The notes under the pieces were generated by a model, which saw only the letters and a program-made list of their open reading frames with translations, had not been told where the DNA came from and searched no databases. A stretch of 19,045 nt of DNA from Neptuniibacter sp. (GTDB taxonomy: Bacteria; Pseudomonadota; Gammaproteobacteria; Pseudomonadales; Balneatricaceae): contig JAIBDV010000010.1 in assembly GCA_024686055.1 (NCBI GenBank), positions 1-19,045 on the forward strand, in the 5' to 3' direction. Of this stretch, positions 15,043-19,045 are shown one piece after another. The translations under genes were made by a program, and so were the position numbers. The stretch's first letter is position 1; every line of letters begins with the position of its first letter.

Positions 15043-15099
15043 AAAATGCCTACATTTAGAGGGGGCGTCCGTTGACGTCCTGCCTGATGTGGGCATTTT
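15043..15099 (+). terminator. Large two-tier hairpin between dacA and dat (terminator or attenuator candidate)
   Basis: The outer stem pairs AAAATGCCTACAT (15043-15055) with ATGTGGGCATTTT (15087-15099) over 13 bases, with one U-G wobble. The enclosed region has a second stem, GGGCGTC with GACGTCC around CGTT (15063-15080), also with one wobble. The outer stem ends in UUUU followed by CGGUUU. It lies 19 bases after the dacA stop and ends 19 bases before the dat ATG, so partial termination or control of dat expression is plausible. Confidence 0.55.
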
Positions 15100-15118
15100 C
15101 GGTTTACAGGACAGGTGT

Positions 15119-15982
15119 ATGAATATCGTTTATCTCAATGGCGTTTTTCTACCCGCTCAGGATGCACATATTTCTGTATTCGATCGGGGTTTTCTGTTTG
15201 GTGACAGCGTGTATGAGGTTATCCCCTTTTATCAGGGGCAGGGCTTTCAGCTGACCCACCATTTGCAACGGCTGCGTCACAGTTTGCGTGCGGTACGGAT
15301 TCATAGCGAACTGGACTGGGCCGATATACTGCAGGAACTGGTTGAGCAAAACGGCGGTGGTAACCTGTCGGTTTACCTGCAGGTCAGCCGTGGCGATGTG
15401 GGTGAGCGCTCACATAGTTTTGATGAGGCGATGGCGCCGACGGTGTTTGCCTGTTGCCAGCCGATCCGGGATATCTACTCGCTGGATATCAGCGAAGTCG
15501 AGCCAATCAAGGCGATTGTGACGGCGGATATGCGCGGTCATCGTTGCGATATCAAATCTACCTGTCTGCAGCCGAACATCATGGAATTGCAGCAGGCCCG
15601 TGCCCAGGGGGCGGGGGAAGCATTGCAGATGCGTGATGGATTGCTGACGGAGGGGACCTCCAGCAATCTGTATGTTGTGCGTCAGAATGTGATTTATACA
15701 CCCAAACTGGGCTCTGAAATTTTAGGTGGGGTGACCCGCCAGCTGGTGCTGGAACTGGCCGATGAACACGGCATCCAGCTCCAGGAAACTGATTTGGATT
15801 ACGAACAGCTGCTTGATGCGGATGAAGTCTGGATCTCCAGTTCGACCCGGGCCGTGGTGCCGGTGGTGGAAGTGGATGGCGAACTGATTGGCGAGGGCAC
15901 GCCGGGCCCTCTCTGGCAGCAGATGTATCAGTTGTTCGTTGAGTATCACCAGGTATTGATGACAGGTCGAAAAGATGGCTGA
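15119..15982 (+). CDS. dat: D-amino acid transaminase (class IV PLP aminotransferase)
   Basis: This cytoplasmic PLP enzyme should interconvert D-alanine plus 2-oxoglutarate with pyruvate plus D-glutamate. The 287-residue protein has fold-type IV landmarks: VYLNGVFLPAQDAHISVFDRGFLFGDSVYE (5-33 region), RCDIKS with the PLP lysine Lys146, LLTEGTSSNLYVV with Glu178, and GGVTRQ, which binds the cofactor phosphate. The RCDIKS context favours D-amino acid transaminase over branched-chain aminotransferase or aminodeoxychorismate lyase. The start at 15119 is chosen for AGGA at 15108-15111, seven bases upstream; the frame extends to 15089. It overlaps ybeD by eight bases. Position after dacA suggests use of D-Ala released from the wall. 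Confidence 0.9.
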   Translation: MNIVYLNGVFLPAQDAHISVFDRGFLFGDSVYEVIPFYQGQGFQLTHHLQRLRHSLRAVRIHSELDWADILQELVEQNGGGNLSVYLQVSRGDVGERSHSFDEAMAPTVFACCQPIRDIYSLDISEVEPIKAIVTADMRGHRCDIKSTCLQPNIMELQQARAQGAGEALQMRDGLLTEGTSSNLYVVRQNVIYTPKLGSEILGGVTRQLVLELADEHGIQLQETDLDYEQLLDADEVWISSSTRAVVPVVEVDGELIGEGTPGPLWQQMYQLFVEYHQVLMTGRKDG

Positions 15983-16247
15983 GCAAGACGCACCAAAGAT
16001 TGAATTTCCATGCGCTGATTATCCAATCAAGGTGCTGGGTAAAAACGAAGATAACTTTCGTGGTTTCGTGATTGAAACCCTGCAAAAATATGACCCGCAA
16101 CTGGCGCTGGATAAAGTCACCGTCAATGACAGCAGTAAAGGCACCTTTACCTCAGTGACGCTGTTTATCACGGCGGCCAGTGAGGAGCAGCTGAAAACGT
16201 TGCACCAGGAGCTGATGGCCTCGGGTCGTGTGAGAGTCGTGTTCTGA
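15975..16247 (+). CDS. ybeD: DUF493 family protein (YbeD)
   Basis: This 90-residue cytoplasmic protein belongs to the conserved DUF493 family almost always found beside lipB. It has a ferredoxin-like/ACT-type fold in E. coli and no settled function. The visible family pattern is FPCADYPIKVLGKNEDNF, SSKGTFTSVTLFITAASEEQL and a terminal GRVRVVF. It overlaps the end of dat by eight bases and the lipB start by one base (TGATG), so the three are probably coupled in translation. A role near lipoate attachment or cell-wall genes is only inferred from position. Confidence 0.95.
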   Translation: MAEQDAPKIEFPCADYPIKVLGKNEDNFRGFVIETLQKYDPQLALDKVTVNDSSKGTFTSVTLFITAASEEQLKTLHQELMASGRVRVVF

Positions 16248-16897
16248 TGGCGCTGGCTGAGCAACTGGTGATCCGGCAGCTGGGCCTGCAGCCCTATCTG
16301 CCCATCTGGGAGCGGATGCAGGCATTTACTGCTGAGCGTCATGCCGATACCGTCGATGAGATCTGGCAGCTGGAACATGAACCGGTGTTTACCCAGGGCC
16401 ATGCGGGCAAAGCTGAGCACCTGATTGCGACCGGTGATATACCGGTGGTCGAGGTGGATCGTGGTGGCCAGGTAACGTACCACGGGCCGGGTCAGTCAGT
16501 GGTGTACCTGATGATCAACATTCGCCGTAAGAAGCTGGGCGTAAAACACATCGTTGCCCAGATGGAGCAGAGCGTGATTGCGCTGCTTAACGATTACGGT
16601 ATTGAGGCCTTTGCCAAACCGGATGCTCCCGGTGTCTATGTGGGTAACGCCAAGATCGCTTCGCTAGGGTTACGGGTACGTCATGGCTGCAGCTTCCACG
16701 GCCTGGCCTGTAACATCGATATGGATATGGCGCCGTTTATGCGGATAAATCCCTGTGGCTACGCTGGCATGCCGATGACGCAGCTGGCTGATCTGGTGCC
16801 GGGTCTGGATGCTGCTCAGGCCCATCGACGGCTGGTGGCCCACCTGGCGGAGAAGCTGGGTTATAGCCAGTTGAGTGAGTACCAGACGCTGGATTAG
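16247..16897 (+). CDS. lipB: Octanoyl-[acyl carrier protein]:protein octanoyltransferase
   Basis: LipB moves octanoate from acyl carrier protein to the lipoyl domains of 2-oxoacid dehydrogenases and the glycine cleavage H protein. The 216-residue protein has the full signature: DRGGQVTYHGPGQSVVYLM (71-89), GNAKIASLGLR with Lys136, and FHGLACNID followed by INPCGYAGM with catalytic Cys170. Both catalytic residues are present. It starts in a one-base overlap with ybeD and is the last gene of the run, closed by a strong terminator at 16922-16956. lipA does not follow here. Confidence 0.97.
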   Translation: MALAEQLVIRQLGLQPYLPIWERMQAFTAERHADTVDEIWQLEHEPVFTQGHAGKAEHLIATGDIPVVEVDRGGQVTYHGPGQSVVYLMINIRRKKLGVKHIVAQMEQSVIALLNDYGIEAFAKPDAPGVYVGNAKIASLGLRVRHGCSFHGLACNIDMDMAPFMRINPCGYAGMPMTQLADLVPGLDAAQAHRRLVAHLAEKLGYSQLSEYQTLD

Positions 16898-16921
16898 CCT
16901 ATACAGGCCTGAGTCGGTAAG

Positions 16922-16956
16922 AAACCCTGTACGTGGCAGCATGTACAGGGTTTTTT
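16922..16956 (+). terminator. Strong intrinsic terminator after lipB
   Basis: AAACCCTGTAC (16922-16932) pairs perfectly with GTACAGGGTTT (16943-16953) around a ten-base loop, and a run of six T follows the GC stem (16951-16956). It ends the proA-lipB run 25 bases after the lipB stop. Confidence 0.92.
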
Positions 16957-16981
16957 ATACGGTGAAAAGCTTATTTAAATA

Positions 16982-17010
16982 TTGCTAATGTACGATACCC
17001 TCTTTAAATT
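16982..17010 (+). promoter_or_regulatory. Promoter of the OsmC-family gene with an overlapping dyad
   Basis: TTGCTA (16982-16987) and TAAATT (17005-17010) are separated by 17 bases, each matching four of six consensus bases. GCTAAT (16984-16989) and its exact reverse complement ATTAGC (17008-17013) straddle the two boxes. An AT-rich TATTTAAATA palindrome (16972-16981) lies directly upstream. The arrangement suggests a regulated promoter. Confidence 0.5.
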
Positions 17011-17040
17011 AGCGTGTTCTTATTTAAGTGGGGTATATCA

Positions 17041-17478
17041 ATGAGCAATCTGAAAACGGTTTCCGTAACGGCCACCATGGGTGGTGCTGCAATGATTACG
17101 GCAGATATTCGGGGTCATAAAGTCGTGATTGATCAGCCGCATGCGGCGGGTGGTACGGATGAAGGGCCGACGCCGCTGGAATACTTTCTGTTCTCGCTGG
17201 CCGGTTGTATCGAGTCGATTGCTCGTATCGCGGCAACACAGCGCAAGCTGGACCTGCGTGGTATGGAAGTGTCTGTTGCAGCCGATCTGAACCCGATGGG
17301 GCTAATGGGTAAAGCGACAGATGATCGGGTGGGTTTTCAGACCATTGATGTGAAAGCGACGATTGACGCGGATATGACCGACGCGGAAAAAGCACAATTT
17401 CTGGATGAAGTCTGCGAGCGCTGTCCGTTGCACGATAATATTCGACTGGCGACAACGGTGGCCCACGCGATGGCGTAA
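17041..17478 (+). CDS. OsmC-family protein, probable thiol peroxidase
   Basis: This 145-residue cytoplasmic protein belongs to the OsmC/Ohr superfamily, whose members reduce organic hydroperoxides with a pair of cysteines. The typical helix GPTPLEYFLFSLAGC (about 43-57) supplies the first Cys, and CERCPLHDNI (about 126-135) holds the second conserved Cys-Pro. HAAGGTDEGPTP matches the YhfA/OsmC-like branch rather than classical Ohr, so the exact substrate is open. The start at 17041 gives family length and follows a GGGG-containing ribosome-binding site (17030-17033); the frame extends to 17014. It has its own promoter between the lipB terminator and the gene, and converges on the cytochrome gene. 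Confidence 0.9.
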   Translation: MSNLKTVSVTATMGGAAMITADIRGHKVVIDQPHAAGGTDEGPTPLEYFLFSLAGCIESIARIAATQRKLDLRGMEVSVAADLNPMGLMGKATDDRVGFQTIDVKATIDADMTDAEKAQFLDEVCERCPLHDNIRLATTVAHAMA

Positions 17479-17495
17479 AGCCTGCCGGTTACCTG

Positions 17496-17519
17496 CGGGC
17501 GTTGCGACAGCAACGCCCG
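17496..17519. terminator. Hairpin between convergent OsmC-like and cytochrome c genes
   Basis: CGGGCGTTGC (17496-17505) and GCAACGCCCG (17510-17519) form a perfect 10-base GC-rich stem with a GACA loop. The plus side is followed by GGTTCTT, a weak U-tract; the minus side has none. It probably ends the plus-strand gene and may act in both directions. Confidence 0.65.
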
Positions 17520-17528
17520 GTTCTTCAG

Positions 17529-17918
17529 TTATTCGCTGGCTGCCTGCGGCTGTGCCAGCTCTGTTTCTTCTTCGGCCTCGGCAGGCGTCTGTAATTTGAC
17601 GACGTAGTTGGCAACCAGCTGTAGCTTGTCTGGATCGGTATCCATAAACGTCGGCATATTAAGATGACGTTCCTGAGAACCAAACTGCATCAGCATCATC
17701 AGTTCATGGTTTTTCAGTGCGGGGCGATTCGGATCACGGTTTTCCAGCATGGCGCCCGGGCCGCGAATTTTATGACAGTTGCGGCAGTAGTAATTATACA
17801 GATCACTGCCCTTGGTCATACGTTCCGGTGTCAGCACGCCTGCGGGTTCATCTTCACCGCAGCCGGTCAGAAGCAGTGCCATCAGTGCAGTGCTCAGGAC
17901 ACTCAGTTTTAAACGCAT
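17529..17918 (-). CDS. Monohaem c-type cytochrome lipoprotein
   Basis: This 129-residue envelope electron-transfer protein has a lipobox LLTGC (Cys20) predicting lipid anchoring. The haem site is CRNCH (Cys45, Cys48, His49). Met88 in LNMPTF is the likely sixth ligand, giving a small class I cytochrome c. The last 20 residues are acidic and Ala/Glu/Gln-rich, probably a flexible tail. GGAG eight bases before the ATG supports the start. It is transcribed in the same direction as holA, 102 bases downstream. Its redox partner is not identifiable here. Confidence 0.88.
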   Translation of the reverse strand: MRLKLSVLSTALMALLLTGCGEDEPAGVLTPERMTKGSDLYNYYCRNCHKIRGPGAMLENRDPNRPALKNHELMMLMQFGSQERHLNMPTFMDTDPDKLQLVANYVVKLQTPAEAEEETELAQPQAASE

Positions 17919-17937
17919 TGATCATACTCCGTTGTTA

Positions 17938-17994
17938 AGTCCTGATAGCAAGCGTAGCGCTGTTTGCCAGGTAATGTTAAGACCTGTCAGGACT
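17938..17994. other. Nested inverted repeats, possible three-way junction or operator block
   Basis: An outer 8-base perfect repeat (AGTCCTGA 17938-17945 with TCAGGACT 17987-17994) encloses two inner hairpins. One pairs GCAAGCG with CGCT and TGC (17948-17967, a three-base bulge). The other pairs CAGGT (17968-17972) with ACCTG (17982-17986). The second inner stem abuts both the first and the outer stem with no unpaired base. It lies between cytochrome c and holA and could be an RNA structure in a leader, or paired operator sites. Confidence 0.4.
17942..17970 (-). promoter_or_regulatory. Possible promoter of the cytochrome c gene
   Basis: On the minus strand, CTGGCA (plus 17965-17970) and an extended TGcTATCAG (-10 at plus 17942-17947) are 17 bases apart, each hexamer matching four of six. 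The boxes lie within the nested repeat block. Co-transcription from holA is the alternative. Confidence 0.35.
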
Positions 17995-18020
17995 AATAGC
18001 TGATAACAAAAATAGGGTAG

Positions 18021-19043
18021 TCAGCCTGGCAGGTGCAGAGGCTGGCCAGCCAGAGCCAGACTGATACTGGAGAGCTCCAGCCACAGATCACCGGGGCGAG
18101 CACCTTTGATCATCTGGTCGATATGAAAGCAGCGCTCCAGTTGCGCCATCAGCAGCGTTGCCGGGCTGCGGTTGGCAGCCTGCCGCATCTGCTGTTTACG
18201 TTTGCCCCATATCCGCTCTCGCTGACACAGGGTGTCATAGGGCACGCCGCTACTGAGGCCTTGCTGGATCGTCAGCAGGCTGCGAATTTCCCGGCTCAGC
18301 GCCCATAGCAGTACCGGTGGTTCGGTGCCTTCCTGGCGCAGCACCTGCAGGATCTTCTGGGTACGGGCTGCCTGGCCCTGCACCGCGGCATCGGTCAGAC
18401 CATAGATGTCGTAACGAGAGCTGTCGGAAACGGCCTCGATGACGGCATCGGCATTGAGGGTCTGGCCGGGGTAGAGCAGGCTGAGCTTATCCAGTTCCTG
18501 CTTGGCGGCCAGCAGGTTTCCTTCCACCCGGTCAGACAGTAACTGCGTGGCGTCTTTATCCAGTGTCAGGCCCAGCCCATTGGCCCGGTTACGCAGCCAC
18601 TGAGGCAGCTGAGCGCTGTCGATTGGCCAGATCTCGACCACCACGCCATGCTGCTCTACCGACTTGAACCAGGCGCTTTTTTTGACCCCGGTGTCGAGCT
18701 TATCGGCCAGCATCAGCACGACATTATCCGGAGCCGGGTTGGCCAGGTATTGTTGCAGAACCTGGCTGGCAGCCTTGTTCAGTTTCTGACTGCCCAGGCG
18801 TAGCTCGATCACTTTTTTCTCGGCAAACAGTGACAGTGCATTGGCACATTCAAGCAGATACTCCCAGTTGAAACTGGCATCCACATGCATGACTTCGCGT
18901 TCGCTGAAGCCCTGTTTTTGCAGGGTGGCGCGCAGCAGATCACTGCTTTCTTCCGAAATCAGTGGCTCATCGCCGGTGATCAGATAGATCGGGGCCAGCC
19001 CTTTTTTGAGCTGGCCGGCGAGTTGTTCGGGTTTGATCTTCAT
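18021..19043 (-). CDS. holA: DNA polymerase III subunit delta
   Basis: HolA is the clamp-loader subunit that opens the beta sliding clamp during replication. The complete 340-residue protein runs from an ATG at 19043 and matches the family length. The N-terminal clamp-binding domain has PIYLITGDEPLISEES (about 18-33), the family signature with the GDEPLL-like loop. EGNLLAAKQELDKLSLL (about 194-210) is the characteristic mid-domain helix, followed by SRYDIYGLTDAAVQG and the C-terminal collar helix region (LLWALSREIRSLL). In relatives it lies downstream of leuS and lptE, which would be outside the right edge. The start is two bases from the window end, so its ribosome-binding site cannot be judged. 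Confidence 0.96.
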   Translation of the reverse strand: MKIKPEQLAGQLKKGLAPIYLITGDEPLISEESSDLLRATLQKQGFSEREVMHVDASFNWEYLLECANALSLFAEKKVIELRLGSQKLNKAASQVLQQYLANPAPDNVVLMLADKLDTGVKKSAWFKSVEQHGVVVEIWPIDSAQLPQWLRNRANGLGLTLDKDATQLLSDRVEGNLLAAKQELDKLSLLYPGQTLNADAVIEAVSDSSRYDIYGLTDAAVQGQAARTQKILQVLRQEGTEPPVLLWALSREIRSLLTIQQGLSSGVPYDTLCQRERIWGKRKQQMRQAANRSPATLLMAQLERCFHIDQMIKGARPGDLWLELSSISLALAGQPLHLPG

Positions 19044-19045
19044 TC

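Overview
This window comes from a Gram-negative gammaproteobacterium, most likely of the Oceanospirillales/Pseudomonadales type. The evidence is the gene order proA-nadD-rsfS-rlmH-mrdA-mrdB-mltB-rlpA-dacA-(dat)-ybeD-lipB. From memory this follows the Pseudomonas arrangement, in which a soluble MltB-type enzyme sits between rodA and rlpA, more closely than the E. coli one. Other support is an outer-membrane lipoprotein, periplasmic signal peptides, and a TRAP uptake system of the kind common in marine bacteria. GC content is moderate and I see no insertion sequence, prophage, CRISPR array, tRNA or rRNA.

Left part (1-3720), accessory transport. On the minus strand are a TRAP solute-binding protein (dctP type, 2-oxo-acid/COG4663-like) and the start of its small membrane subunit (dctQ type, cut by the left edge). 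Two hairpins lie between them, and a near-consensus sigma70 promoter flanked by dyad repeats lies upstream. Next come a LysR regulator (minus) and a divergent EamA-type exporter (plus), which probably form a regulator/target pair.

Middle (3725-5866). A 713-residue minus-strand membrane protein has two transmembrane helices around a small periplasmic domain and a long acidic low-complexity linker. I read its C-terminal domain as a degenerate class III nucleotidyl cyclase fold. It is the least understood gene here and the best candidate for new biology.

Core (6094-16897). Twelve tightly packed plus-strand genes cover proline synthesis (proA), NAD synthesis (nadD), ribosome silencing and 23S rRNA methylation (rsfS, rlmH), the rod elongation pair PBP2/RodA, two peptidoglycan-cleaving enzymes (MltB-like, RlpA), the DD-carboxypeptidase DacA, a D-amino acid transaminase, a DUF493 protein and the lipoate octanoyltransferase LipB. 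Most gaps are below 15 bases or are overlaps. Gaps of 66 bases precede dacA and 94 bases follow it; the second holds a large hairpin. A strong intrinsic terminator closes the run after lipB. DacA releases D-Ala in the periplasm and the adjacent transaminase could convert recovered D-Ala to D-Glu, so the two may form a small recycling module.

Right part (16957-19045). An OsmC-family protein (plus) converges on a monohaem cytochrome c lipoprotein (minus), with a hairpin between them. Upstream of the cytochrome is a 102-base gap with tightly nested inverted repeats, then complete holA (minus), the delta subunit of DNA polymerase III. Several gene starts were moved inward from the longest reading frame (proA, mrdB, dacA, dat, osmC-like and the 713-residue protein) because of ribosome-binding sites, promoter position or family length.
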